Of a DNA stretch of 64,000 nt, positions 16,776-25,847 are shown piece by piece. Within the stretch, counting starts at the first letter, position 1. Each line of letters starts with the position of its first letter. This stretch comes from Actinomyces glycerinitolerans (GTDB lineage: Bacteria; Actinomycetota; Actinomycetes; Actinomycetales; Actinomycetaceae): positions 62,001 through 126,000 of the forward strand of contig NZ_FQTT01000013.1 in NCBI RefSeq assembly GCF_900098745.1. Direction: 5' to 3'. Below the pieces are notes generated by a model that was not told the DNA's origin, did not search any database, and was given only the letters and a program-made list of their open reading frames with translations. Made by a program: the position numbers and the translations under genes.

Positions 16776-17987
16776 TCAGTTAGGGGAGCTGGGCGGACGG
16801 GGCACATACAGGTTGTCGTGAACGACCGCCGCGGCGCCGACGGCGCCGACGTTATCCCCCATAGCCGATGAGAGGATCGACACCGGATGCGGCCCTCTGG
16901 CAGACGGGCGCCGCACGGCGCGACGGCTCGCCGGGGCGTACCAGGGTTCGAGCAGACGCCAGTAGGGCCCACCGAAGACGACCGTGTCCGCATCGAGCAA
17001 TTCCACTGCCATCATGACCAGTTCCGCCATGCGCAATGCTGCGCCCTCCAGGAGCTCATCTGCACGCCGATCCCCGTCAACCGCCGCGGCACATAGTCTC
17101 GCCAGACGCCGTTCGACCGCGTCGAAGTCGGTGCGCGGAGGAAGCGGTTCTGGCTGAAGCCCGAGGGTATGAGCGCGTTCGACAATAAAGGCAGGATCAT
17201 TGTCCATGCCCGTGTGCTCCCCAGGAGTGCGTGAGCCGAGTGCCGTCATCATGGTCCCGACCTCGCCACTGTTACCTGAGAAGCCGCGCACAGGCTCGCC
17301 GTTGATCGAAAGTCCCATGCCTGTGCCCGTCCCCACATAGACGAAGACCATGGTCGAGTCGAGGAAGGCTCCACCCCTGACCCAGTTCTCGCCGATCACC
17401 GCAGCCAAGGTGTCTTTGACCACCGGCACATGCATCCCCAGATGATCGCCCAGAACCTCTCCCAGAGGCACTGCGGTCCAGCCAGGAAGCCAGGCAGGGC
17501 CGTCCGGAGCGCCGTTGGTCGGATCCAACGGTCCAGGAATAGCCAGGCACGTCCCAGCCAACCGCTGCTCATCAAGGGACTGCTCACGAACAAGCTGGCG
17601 CACCATCTCGGCGACCCGGGCCATAGTCGTATGCGGATCATCGGGATTCACACGGCGCGATGACGCCGCTCCAGTCACGTGTCCTCCGAGGTCGAGAGCG
17701 ACCACAGTGATGAGTGACGGATCGACGTGTACGCCGACAGCGATACGCGCCGAGCCAACGATATTGAGAAGGACGCGGGGACGCCCCCGCCCGGTGATCT
17801 CCGTACCGACCTCGCTGAGCAGGCCCTGCCGTTGCAGGCCCCGCACGATCGCCGACACCGACTGTGCCGACAGTCCCGTGGCGGCAGCGATGTCACGCTG
17901 GCTGCAGGCACCCAGACAGCGCAACGCATGAATCACGACGTTTGCGTTGTATTTGCCCAAATCCACCAGGTTGGTACCCGCACGCAT
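16776..17987 (-). CDS. ROK-family transcriptional regulator
   Basis: The product is 403 residues, preceded by a GGGGGAGGTG ribosome site. Residues about 15-65 form a winged helix-turn-helix (CSQRDIAAATGLSAQSVSAIV). The rest is a ROK sugar-kinase-like domain with YVGTGTGMGLSINGE near residue 215. The usual zinc motif CxCGxxGC is absent: the segment after GNSGEVG has no cysteines, so this regulator lacks the metal site of typical ROK proteins. It lies immediately upstream of the mannoside ABC/GH38 genes on the same strand and most likely responds to a sugar from that pathway. Confidence 0.9.
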   Translation of the reverse strand: MRAGTNLVDLGKYNANVVIHALRCLGACSQRDIAAATGLSAQSVSAIVRGLQRQGLLSEVGTEITGRGRPRVLLNIVGSARIAVGVHVDPSLITVVALDLGGHVTGAASSRRVNPDDPHTTMARVAEMVRQLVREQSLDEQRLAGTCLAIPGPLDPTNGAPDGPAWLPGWTAVPLGEVLGDHLGMHVPVVKDTLAAVIGENWVRGGAFLDSTMVFVYVGTGTGMGLSINGEPVRGFSGNSGEVGTMMTALGSRTPGEHTGMDNDPAFIVERAHTLGLQPEPLPPRTDFDAVERRLARLCAAAVDGDRRADELLEGAALRMAELVMMAVELLDADTVVFGGPYWRLLEPWYAPASRRAVRRPSARGPHPVSILSSAMGDNVGAVGAAAVVHDNLYVPRPPSSPN

Positions 17988-18064
17988 TGAAACACCTCCC
18001 CCACGGAACCGGAGCGATCACGTCGCTCGCGGCAACTAGCACCGCCGCGTGGAGATTAGCGTAT

Positions 18065-18107
18065 GCGTCCGGACCGAAGCAGCGCCCAGAAGGCGCATTA
18101 CGGACGC
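18065..18107 (-). terminator. Nested hairpin around the stop of the hydrolase gene
   Basis: Outer arms GCGTCCG (18065-18071) and CGGACGC (18101-18107) enclose inner arms GCGCC (18082-18086) and GGCGC (18092-18096). The structure straddles the stop codon of the choloylglycine-hydrolase gene. No U tract follows, so assignment as a terminator is tentative. Confidence 0.3.
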
Positions 18108-19069
18108 CACACCGTCGGCTCGGGCTCCAGGAGGTCGGTCGCATCGGCACCCACGCAGTCGGCCAGGCTCACGCACCGCAGTGCCGGGTCGTCATAGGTC
18201 GAGTAGTAGTAGGTGCCGGTGCGGGCCGAGAAGCAGCCGGTGTACAGCGTGCGCTCGTAGGCGCCGTCGGCCATGAGGGCGGCCCCATCCACCATGGAGA
18301 CATTGCCCAGGGTGTGGAACAACCGGGAGACGTTCTCCACTTCATTGTCCTTAACCGGGTAATGGGCGTTTAGGAATGCCGCCTTGGCGAATCTCGACGG
18401 CGAGTAATAGTCGCCGGGAATTCCACGCATGCCGGCACCCGAACCGAATGGGGAGAGTTCAGCGTCGCGCCAGTGGGCGGCGTCCGGCATATCACCGTTG
18501 GCGGTGATGAAGGTGCGCAGATTCTCCATGTGCCAGTCGAAAGTGGGCTGGTTGGCCAGAGTATCGACCGGGTTGTCGTGAATGTGCATGCCGTCCTTCA
18601 TGTACTCCACCACGATGCTGCGCCGCCCATCGCCGATGATCCAGTGCAGCAGGGAGACGCCGAGGTTAGCGCTGACCGGTTTGGCCACGATGGCGGTTTC
18701 CACCAGTGCCGCCTCGACCTCATCGACGCTGGTGAAGTTCGCCGCGATCCACAGCGGGAACTCGTAGGCGGCCACGTTGGTCTTGCCGACCACCGGCCCG
18801 TCCTGATAGCAGGCGTAGCCGGGGAAGTTCAGCCCGGCGACGGCCAGGCCGGCGTCGTTGCCGCAGTCGAAGTACAGCGGGTAGTCCTCGAAGACGATGC
18901 CCATGCCGATCACCGCGTGCGCGGCCGGAGCATCCTCGCCGAACGCCGAACGGATCATGAAGCCCGAGGGGACGACTACGATGCGCTCGCCATAGGACGT
19001 GCTCCAGTCCAGATTGCGCCCGAAGTACATGTTGCCTTGACTGTCCGTGAACCTGATTCCCGTGCACAT
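18098..19069 (-). CDS. Choloylglycine hydrolase family (bile salt hydrolase / penicillin V acylase-like)
   Basis: The product is 323 residues from the ATG at 19069, chosen because Ntn hydrolases of this family need Cys as residue 2 (MCTGIRF); a start at 19216 would bury it. After Met removal Cys2 is the nucleophile. GRNLDW supplies Arg18 and Asp21, and SLLHWIIGDGRRSIVVEY matches the family core. There is no signal peptide, so it should act in the cytoplasm. The N-terminal match to bifidobacterial bile salt hydrolases is close (MCTGxRF, YFGRNLDW, SYGE), which favours conjugated bile acids. Acyl-homoserine-lactone or penicillin V acylase activity remains possible. Confidence 0.88.
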   Translation of the reverse strand: MCTGIRFTDSQGNMYFGRNLDWSTSYGERIVVVPSGFMIRSAFGEDAPAAHAVIGMGIVFEDYPLYFDCGNDAGLAVAGLNFPGYACYQDGPVVGKTNVAAYEFPLWIAANFTSVDEVEAALVETAIVAKPVSANLGVSLLHWIIGDGRRSIVVEYMKDGMHIHDNPVDTLANQPTFDWHMENLRTFITANGDMPDAAHWRDAELSPFGSGAGMRGIPGDYYSPSRFAKAAFLNAHYPVKDNEVENVSRLFHTLGNVSMVDGAALMADGAYERTLYTGCFSARTGTYYYSTYDDPALRCVSLADCVGADATDLLEPEPTVWRP

Positions 19070-19592
19070 GGCAGCCTCTTTCCATATGTGAGCGTTGACG
19101 ACGTATTGACTGAACGGTGCCGGCCGGGCACCTGGAAGGAAATGTAGTACGCCACTCAAGCGCATGTGGGAGATTTCACCAATTCGATACGGCGGGCGCC
19201 TTATCTGGGAAAACAATGAAATTAGTCTGCGGTTTTCCGGGATGGAAAAGTGGCATCAATCTGGCTCTTCGAGCCTGTGGTGTGGCTTGTTGTCTGTTCT
19301 GGCGAACCCGAGAAGGGCCTCCGGCCTCCTCAAATGCTGCCTACCGCGTCCGAGGAGGGACTCCCCTTCCCCGCTCATCGCACCCGCGGGGACGTACACC
19401 AGCCAGCACTCGTGCTCTCTGCCCTTCCACCACCACACCCCCCGAACACGAAGAGCCGGTGTTCGCGGTTCGACCTGAGTTCGGCCTCAGATTCGACGAT
19501 CCGTGCCCGGACCAGTCAGCCGGCCGCGATGACCGCCGCCGACTGACCGGTCCGGCTCCTGAGCCTGCCTGCTGTCTCGCCCCGTCCTCCTG
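19070..19592. other. Gene-poor region between the hydrolase and the defence operon
   Basis: I see no convincing gene in these 523 bases. The stretch 19140-19260 is clearly more AT-rich than the surroundings, and the open frames on the plus strand have no ribosome site or recognisable protein. The hairpin at 19507-19555 is the only clear structure. AAAGAGG upstream of the hydrolase ATG lies at the left edge. Confidence 0.6.
19507..19555 (-). terminator. Hairpin downstream of the defence operon
   Basis: CCGGACCAGTCAG (19507-19519) pairs with CTGACCGGTCCGG (19543-19555) at 12 of 13 positions, with a 23-base loop. It lies about 38 bases past the last stop of the defence operon. There is no T run on either side. 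Confidence 0.5.
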
Positions 19593-22500
19593 TCACTCAG
19601 CCTCGAAGCCCTGGGAGTCGAACTTCAGGGTCTGGGCGTTCTCGCTGATGGTGCGTACGTCGGCATCGAGGAACCCGCCGGGCTTGGTGGCCTCAATGTC
19701 GATGGTGATCTTGAGCCGTGCGCCTGCGCCGGCAAGACGGTCGATCACCTCGCGGGTGACCGTGCCGATGTCGCGCCCATAGCGCTCCGGATCCACGGTG
19801 ACGGATCCGAAGAACCGGGTCGGCACCGCTTCCATGCCGGATTCGGTAGCAGTCGCACCGCCGGAGAGTCCCCCGGCGGTGCTGTGACTGGATCCTGATG
19901 CGTCGCCGTGGTCCGCTCGCGTCTGCCCTGCTTCGTCCGACGACGCGGCCGGGGCGCGCTTAGTTGTCGCCGACGCCGCCACTGCGGCCCGGTCGGCGTC
20001 GAGCTGCTGCTGCGCCTTGGTTACGTCAACCAGCAGCGTGGAGTCGGTGACTTCGATGTGGGCGTCGGCCTGGGGCGGGATTATCAGCCCCCGGTACCTT
20101 CCGTTCTCCGGGTCCTTGCCGGTAGCGATGGCGAAGCGCTCGTCCCCGACGAGAACCGCGTCAACAGAGCGGCGGATGCAGTCATCCAGCACGCTGCGGC
20201 GGACCAGCCGCGGCAGGTATGGGTAGCGGGTCAGGTACCCCCACAGCTCCCCCACGCTGAGTTCGCCGTCCCGCTCCCATACTTCCTTCAACTCGCTGTG
20301 AAGCATGACTCCGAGGAAGGGCGCGCCGAGCTCGGTGACGAGCTGCTCCTCCCGGCGGAGCTTCACGCCGACGCGTTCGGCCAGCGAGCCGCTGCCGGAG
20401 TCGGGAATCCTGGTGACGTCGAGTTCGAAGGGGACGGTGGCGACGGGCTGGTAGGGGTAGAGCGCCCACTGATAGGTGCCGCGCAGACGGTCCTCGACGG
20501 TCTGGTTCAGCCGGGCCAGTTCCTCGCTGACCTGCTGGTTCTGCTGGGCCGACAGGTTCAGTGATTCCGCCTTTGCCTGCACCTGCCTCCAGCCCAGGTA
20601 GCTACGGGTGGCGGCCTCCAGGGAGGCGAGCTCACCGACGTCGGCCAGCAGGAACACCAGGGCGTTGCGGTGCGTGCGCTGAGCAGCTCCCCTGGACTCG
20701 ATTGCCTCGTGCACCCAGCGGTGCGACGGCGAGTCGGGGCCGTCCTGCTTGCTGCGGGCGTGACGGGGATGAACGACGACGAGCCGGGCCTCCTCCAGGT
20801 CGGGGATCTCCGCGCTGGAGGCGGGTGCCAGGTGCACCCGGTCGAAGGCTCCGCGGGCACGGTCCTGGCCGCCCAGGCGCCGGACGATTTCGTTCCATAC
20901 CAGTTCTTCGTCCTCGCGCAGCCGCTCGGCGTAGTCGTTGGCGGTCTTGGTCAAGGACGGGCTGGTGTCGAACCAGTAGTGTCCCTGGTCCTGGTAGAAG
21001 TAGGTGGAGCGCTGAGCCAGCGCCTCCACGGCGGTGCCGAAATTGCCCAGTACGTCCCCGGGTACGGCGGTGCCGAGCCACACGTAGGGCTTGTCGATCC
21101 CCTTGTGGGCCGAGCTGGTGCGCGGCGCCGCCCCGAGGAACACGGTGCGGGCGATGCGCCGTGTGGTGAAGCGTGAGCCCAGGCTCGTGCGCTCGTTGTC
21201 GATCGCCTGGGCGGTGGAGGCCGGGCCGTCGATATCGGAGTCGATGACGGGCTTCCACCGGTCCTCCAGGTACTGGGTGAGGTCGGTGTTGACGGTGGTG
21301 GCGCTCAGGGGCACGTTGCCGGGCAGGATCAGGGGTGAGGCGTCCTGCGAGGCCCACAGTTCATGGACCACGGAGGAGACGAGCTTGAGCACGCCGCGGG
21401 TCCGCTGGAAGCGCTCCAGGGTGGACCAGTCCTCATATAGCCGGTCCAGCAGTTCGGGGTGCAGCGGGTAGGAGGCGCGGATGCGCTTCTCGTAGTCGTC
21501 ATCGGGCCCGGATGCCTCCCGGGGAAACAGGGCCGGGGCGTTGCGGTATACGTTGACGAAGGCGCGGGCGGTGGTCCGGATGGCCTGGAGGCCCTCGGCG
21601 TCGGGCTCCTGGAACAGGCGGCGACGCACGATCTCGAAGGACTCGTCCCGGCTGGAGGGGCGCCACTGGTCCGCCACCCGGCGGATGACGTTCTGCAGCC
21701 GCTGCAGGGCGAGGTGCCCGTTCTCGCCGCCGATCTCGATGTCGCTGCCGCGCCCGTCCGGGCCGGAGTCCGACGCCGGGATGGAGACCACCAGCATGGT
21801 GCCCGGGATGGAGCGCACTACCTCCGTGAGTGACTGGGCGAAGGTGAACTGGGTGTCGAAGGCGCCGGCCGGGAGCTCCTTGTCGGTGAGCAACTGGCGG
21901 GCGTAGGCCACCCACTCGTCGATGAGTATCAGCGCGGGTGTGTACCGGCGCAGGAGTGTGCCCAGGGAGTCGCCGGGATTGGTGCCGGTGCGGTCGGCGT
22001 CGGCGATGATGTCGTAGGCCTCGCGGCCGCCGAGCTGCCAGGCGAGTTCGCCCCACAGGGTGTGTACCTCGGTGCCGTCGTCCTTGACCTGCGGGGAGCC
22101 TGCCTGCAGGTAGGTACCCACCAGGGCGACGCGGTGAGCTTTGAGCCCGGCCGGATCGGGGTTGCCCGCATCCGCCAGTAGGTCTTGGAGGTCCTGCGGG
22201 AGCCTCTGGGCGCTGGTATCGCCGAACAGGTGGTACAGGGCGAGCATGGAGTGGGTCTTGCCGCCGCCGAAGTTCGTCTGCAGGTTGATTACGGGGCTGG
22301 CCCCGGCGTCGCCGCCGAGCCGGCGTACCGCCCGGGTCAGCAGGTCGCGCAGGCCCTCGGTGAGGTAGGTGCGGGAGAAGAACTCCACCGGGTCCGCGTA
22401 TTCGCTGCCGACGGCTTGCCCGGTGGCCACCTGGTGCAGGTCGGCGGCGAACTCGGAGGCGGTGAACTTGCCGCCGGCCACGTCCGGGTGGGGGCGGATG

Positions 22501-23009
22501 ACCTCGCGCCAGGGCCGCAGGCCGTTGCCGCTCACCGTGGTCTTGGCGACCTTTTTGACCTGTTGGCGGGTCTGGGCCTCGTACACGGTGCGCTGCAGGG
22601 TGGCGTGCATCTTGTGGACGTCGGTGGCGGAGTCTACGGCGCCCACGGCCCGCAGCAGCCGCTCGGTGGTGTCCAGCGCCCGCAGGGTGTCCTCGGAGCT
22701 GAGTTTCTCGCCGTGCGCCCACTGGTTGCGGGTCTCGCGCAGCTCGGAGGCGAAGCTCTGCTGGGCGCGGGAGAGCACGTTCTTGAACTCGTAGCCGTGC
22801 TCGTTGATGGCGCGCAGCAGCACCATCGGGTCGTCCTTGGACATGGTGCGGGCGGGCCGCCCGTGTTTGGCGGCGTCGCGGGCCGCCCAGGCGGTGGGCC
22901 AGTCGGTGGTGCCGAAGATCTGGGCCATGACCGGATCGACCGTGTCGATGAGTCCTTCGGCTAGCAGTTCGAAGGCGCGACCGACGTATTCCCGGTTGCT
23001 GAGTGCCAT
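19593..23009 (-). CDS. DUF499 AAA-type ATPase with N-terminal Swt1/HEPN-like domain (BrxC-like defence protein)
   Basis: The product is 1138 residues. The N-terminal 120 residues are helical and contain RNQWAH at 94-99, the R-x4-H motif of HEPN RNases, in a context like the Swt1-HEPN family. Residues about 245-253 are TNFGGGKTH, the Walker A of DUF499 proteins (COG1483). ALILIDEWVAYARQL near 360 is Walker B. LVTELGAPFLGVMLHSELKEVW near 900 belongs to the conserved C-terminal half. An Ala/Ser-rich linker (about 1030-1080) precedes a small C-terminal domain. The start is 1 base after the methyltransferase stop, with GAGGAC upstream. DUF499 ATPases are core components of BREX type 3 and related phage-defence loci; the action here is inferred. 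Confidence 0.87.
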   Translation of the reverse strand: MALSNREYVGRAFELLAEGLIDTVDPVMAQIFGTTDWPTAWAARDAAKHGRPARTMSKDDPMVLLRAINEHGYEFKNVLSRAQQSFASELRETRNQWAHGEKLSSEDTLRALDTTERLLRAVGAVDSATDVHKMHATLQRTVYEAQTRQQVKKVAKTTVSGNGLRPWREVIRPHPDVAGGKFTASEFAADLHQVATGQAVGSEYADPVEFFSRTYLTEGLRDLLTRAVRRLGGDAGASPVINLQTNFGGGKTHSMLALYHLFGDTSAQRLPQDLQDLLADAGNPDPAGLKAHRVALVGTYLQAGSPQVKDDGTEVHTLWGELAWQLGGREAYDIIADADRTGTNPGDSLGTLLRRYTPALILIDEWVAYARQLLTDKELPAGAFDTQFTFAQSLTEVVRSIPGTMLVVSIPASDSGPDGRGSDIEIGGENGHLALQRLQNVIRRVADQWRPSSRDESFEIVRRRLFQEPDAEGLQAIRTTARAFVNVYRNAPALFPREASGPDDDYEKRIRASYPLHPELLDRLYEDWSTLERFQRTRGVLKLVSSVVHELWASQDASPLILPGNVPLSATTVNTDLTQYLEDRWKPVIDSDIDGPASTAQAIDNERTSLGSRFTTRRIARTVFLGAAPRTSSAHKGIDKPYVWLGTAVPGDVLGNFGTAVEALAQRSTYFYQDQGHYWFDTSPSLTKTANDYAERLREDEELVWNEIVRRLGGQDRARGAFDRVHLAPASSAEIPDLEEARLVVVHPRHARSKQDGPDSPSHRWVHEAIESRGAAQRTHRNALVFLLADVGELASLEAATRSYLGWRQVQAKAESLNLSAQQNQQVSEELARLNQTVEDRLRGTYQWALYPYQPVATVPFELDVTRIPDSGSGSLAERVGVKLRREEQLVTELGAPFLGVMLHSELKEVWERDGELSVGELWGYLTRYPYLPRLVRRSVLDDCIRRSVDAVLVGDERFAIATGKDPENGRYRGLIIPPQADAHIEVTDSTLLVDVTKAQQQLDADRAAVAASATTKRAPAASSDEAGQTRADHGDASGSSHSTAGGLSGGATATESGMEAVPTRFFGSVTVDPERYGRDIGTVTREVIDRLAGAGARLKITIDIEATKPGGFLDADVRTISENAQTLKFDSQGFEAE

Positions 23010-23010
23010 G

Positions 23011-25788
23011 TCAGTCCTCTCCGTTCATGTTGAAGCCGTCCTGTATGGCGGTGGGTATCCCGGCGAGGCGGCGTGCCTTGCCGGTGATGTCGGCCCAGGC
23101 GGTTACCAGGCCGTTGAACAGGAGGGCGTCCTCGGTGTGGTGCTGTTTCTCGGCCTCGTGGAAGAGGAGGAAGCCGAGTTCCTTGATGGAGTCCGGGCTG
23201 ATGCGCGACTGCGCCTGCGCGAGCAGCTGGGCGGTCCGCTCCACGCCGTCCTTGTTCATGACGGCGGCCAGGCGCACGGTGGCCTCCCAGATGCTGATGC
23301 GGTCGTCGGCCTCCGGGTTCCACTGCCCGTCCAGCTCGGAGGGGGACAGCAGGCGCGCCTTGCCGCCGCGCGCCTGGAAGGTGCCGCCGCGTTCCAGGGC
23401 GCCGAGCGAGGTGTCGCAGCTGCGGGCCAGCTGGTCGGCCAGGCCGGCGCTGTCCTGCTCCCAGCCGTATTGGCGGTACCAGCGGGTGGCGAAGCGCGTG
23501 TCCGGGTCGGTGTCCGCCTCCTGCTCGCCGAGTACCTCGTCGAGGGTGGCGTTGATGAGGGTTAGGGCGTCGCTGACGGTCATATTCGTGCCGTCGGCCT
23601 CGCGCACGCGGGTGTAGCGGGAGAACACGGAGATGCCAGGGCCGATGGCGGCCTGGGCCAGGTCGACCGGGGCGACGGCGCCCTGCATGAGCGTGCGCAG
23701 GGCACCCGGCAGCTCCGCCTTGAGCTGGGCCGTCAGGGCGCGGCGAGTGGTGGCGGGGGCATCCGCGGGGCGGGGCCGACAGGCCAGCACAATGGAGGAG
23801 GCCAGGGCATTGCTCCCTTGCGATCTGGGCCTGTTGGCCAGCTCACTGCGCATGGGCCAGGTGGCGGTAATCTCCCAGCCTGCGTCGATGAGGCCCGCCA
23901 GCAGCGTGTGCCACCCGGTGGAGGTGGTGCCACCTGCGGCGGCGTCCTGCTGCTTGTAGGCGTAGTAGACGGTCATGGGCACGGCCGGGTTGGCCCCCTG
24001 CCGGATACGGGCGAAGACCGAGTTGAAGCCATCGACGAAGAACTTGGCGGCGCCCTCCTTGCCGTCGTGCCGGTAGGGGTTGGCCACCAGCTCCTCGGCC
24101 TTGGGGGTGAGCATGGTGCCGACCACGTCGGGGTGGATATCGTGCAGGCAGCGGCGCAGCCAGATGTAGAAGAAGTCGGACAGGTCGGAGTAGCCGATAT
24201 TGTCGTAGTAGGGCGGATCTGTGGAGATCACCAGGGAGTCGTAAGCGCGATCCGTGGCACTCACCTGCTTAGCTTCGCCGGCCGCGGATGCGGGTGCGTG
24301 GACGAGGGCCTTAGCCACCCACGTGAGCTGGCCGAGGAAGTTTCCCGAGGAGCCTGAGAAGATGTTCGCCTCCGTGTAGTCCCAAGTCATCGGAATCGCC
24401 TGACGGGTAAACAGATGCGTGATTTTTTCACCGGTCGTGTGCCAAGTGCATAGCGCATTGCAGTAATCCGCCGTGCGACTGACGCCCAGCGCCAGGTAGG
24501 TGGCCACCGCGTCGGCGTAGGCCTGGGCGCCGGTGCCGCCGTCCCTGAGTCGTTCCCCCGGCGGCGTTCCAGCCGCAAGGGCGTCGGCGAGCACGCGCTC
24601 GCGCGCCTCCCCCACGAGGTCACTCAGTGTAGTCAGCGCCACCAACTGCCGGTTCGTAAACAGGTCAATCCATTGTTTGAATCCATAAGCCTGGACACGG
24701 AAGCCAAGAGCCTGCACGGGCAAGGCTGCATCAGGTAGACCGACAGGACGATCTACCCGCGCAGCTTCTGTGTGCAACACCATTGGGGACGTGTACAGGC
24801 GCCCCGAGGGTCCCTCAGCAACAACGGCGATGAGGTGAGTTCCCATCCGGCCTGCTCGCGATTCGGAGCGGATGTAGTCGAAGTCGATTGGTGTTCCATC
24901 GGCTACGGAGACCGCACCGCGGCGGTTGATCGTGCCATCATCCTTTCCACGCGGTCCATTGGCGTCATGCATGACCTCGTAGTGGACCTGCCCGTCGCGG
25001 ACGGTGGCCTTGATCCAGGCCTCATGGCCCTTCTTCTTGCTCAGCCACCAAGAGTTGACCAGTGGTGTTTCGATGGGGTTGGCGGGGTTGGGGCTGCGTA
25101 CTGTGCGGGCCCACTTCCAGGCGATGACCGTGTATTCGCTGCCGTCAGGCCCGGTCACCTTGGGGTAGAGGTGGCCGATGCGGCGCTGCGCTTCATCGCG
25201 CATCCACTGCCCGTAGTGGCGAACATCCTCGGCCAGACCCTCGGCCCGCTGATAGAAATTCTGCTCGGCCCCGCCCGGGTGTACGGGCTCCCGGCCGGCG
25301 AAGCGCGGCGGAATATCCACCAGCGCCTTATTTATGATTACGGAGAGCGGATTCAGATCGCTCGCATGCGCTTCAAGGCCGAGGCGCTGCGCCTCTAAAG
25401 GAATAGACCCCCCCCCCGCGAATGGGTCGACCACCGCGGGCAATTCACCATTATTGCTCTTGCGAATCTCGGCCCGGGCCTGGCGCAGCAGCGTCTCATC
25501 GTTGCTGTTCTCCCACACCACCAGTCTGCGCATGAGCTCGTGCAGGCGGGCGCGCTCGGCGTCCTGCTCGGCGACGGTGGGGAACTGCTCCGGATGGGAG
25601 GCGGGATCGTCCACCAACTGGGCGAATAGCACGGCCCTCGCTGTGGCGAGCGGTTTGCGCGACCAGTACAGGTGCAGGGTGGAGGGATGCCCGTGGCGGA
25701 TCGACTTCTCTCGCACCGAGGCGTCGTTGATGGCCTCCAGGGGCAGGGATGTCTCGATGAGTTTCTTTGCGGGCTGGGTCAGGTTCAC
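23011..25788 (-). CDS. DUF1156 adenine-specific DNA methyltransferase (PglXI-like), with G10 tract
   Basis: The product is 925 residues starting with GTG. N-terminal KKLIETSLPLEAIN and RHGHPSTLHLYWSRKPLATAR are DUF1156 hallmarks. DPFAGGGSIPLEA at 121-133 is the SAM-binding motif and DPPYYDNIGY at 524-533 is the catalytic DPPY motif of an N6-adenine methylase (COG1743 type). The position where some relatives have a CPNPxCG zinc ribbon reads SPNPAN (232-237), so that metal site is missing. Codons 124-127 are encoded by ten consecutive G bases (25408-25417 on the plus strand). The frame is intact as given. It should modify self DNA for the defence operon it shares with the helicase and DUF499 ATPase. 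Confidence 0.9.
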   Translation of the reverse strand: MNLTQPAKKLIETSLPLEAINDASVREKSIRHGHPSTLHLYWSRKPLATARAVLFAQLVDDPASHPEQFPTVAEQDAERARLHELMRRLVVWENSNDETLLRQARAEIRKSNNGELPAVVDPFAGGGSIPLEAQRLGLEAHASDLNPLSVIINKALVDIPPRFAGREPVHPGGAEQNFYQRAEGLAEDVRHYGQWMRDEAQRRIGHLYPKVTGPDGSEYTVIAWKWARTVRSPNPANPIETPLVNSWWLSKKKGHEAWIKATVRDGQVHYEVMHDANGPRGKDDGTINRRGAVSVADGTPIDFDYIRSESRAGRMGTHLIAVVAEGPSGRLYTSPMVLHTEAARVDRPVGLPDAALPVQALGFRVQAYGFKQWIDLFTNRQLVALTTLSDLVGEARERVLADALAAGTPPGERLRDGGTGAQAYADAVATYLALGVSRTADYCNALCTWHTTGEKITHLFTRQAIPMTWDYTEANIFSGSSGNFLGQLTWVAKALVHAPASAAGEAKQVSATDRAYDSLVISTDPPYYDNIGYSDLSDFFYIWLRRCLHDIHPDVVGTMLTPKAEELVANPYRHDGKEGAAKFFVDGFNSVFARIRQGANPAVPMTVYYAYKQQDAAAGGTTSTGWHTLLAGLIDAGWEITATWPMRSELANRPRSQGSNALASSIVLACRPRPADAPATTRRALTAQLKAELPGALRTLMQGAVAPVDLAQAAIGPGISVFSRYTRVREADGTNMTVSDALTLINATLDEVLGEQEADTDPDTRFATRWYRQYGWEQDSAGLADQLARSCDTSLGALERGGTFQARGGKARLLSPSELDGQWNPEADDRISIWEATVRLAAVMNKDGVERTAQLLAQAQSRISPDSIKELGFLLFHEAEKQHHTEDALLFNGLVTAWADITGKARRLAGIPTAIQDGFNMNGED
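25408..25417 (-). repeat. Ten-base poly-G tract inside the methyltransferase gene
   Basis: The plus strand has ten C in a row, so the coding strand has G10 within the codons for Ala-Gly-Gly-Gly of the SAM motif. With nine G the frame reads into TAG after three further codons. With eleven G it reaches TGA about eleven codons after the tract. It is the longest homopolymer I noticed in the window. Confidence 0.9.
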
Positions 25789-25847
25789 TGCATGACTTTC
25801 TGCCGCATGGATGCGGCGGGATTGAGGGGAAACGAGGCGGAAACGGG

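Noticed and set aside
19117-19782. Possible plus-strand gene between the hydrolase and the defence operon
   Set aside because: It runs into the 3' end of the DUF499 gene, has no ribosome site, and its translation shows no family features; the AT-rich part has mixed frames.
25802-25817. GCCGCAT-GG-ATGCGGC repeat between helicase and methyltransferase as a regulator site
   Set aside because: A two-base loop and its position just before the GTG suggest a minor RNA fold or chance in GC-rich DNA; there is no further support.
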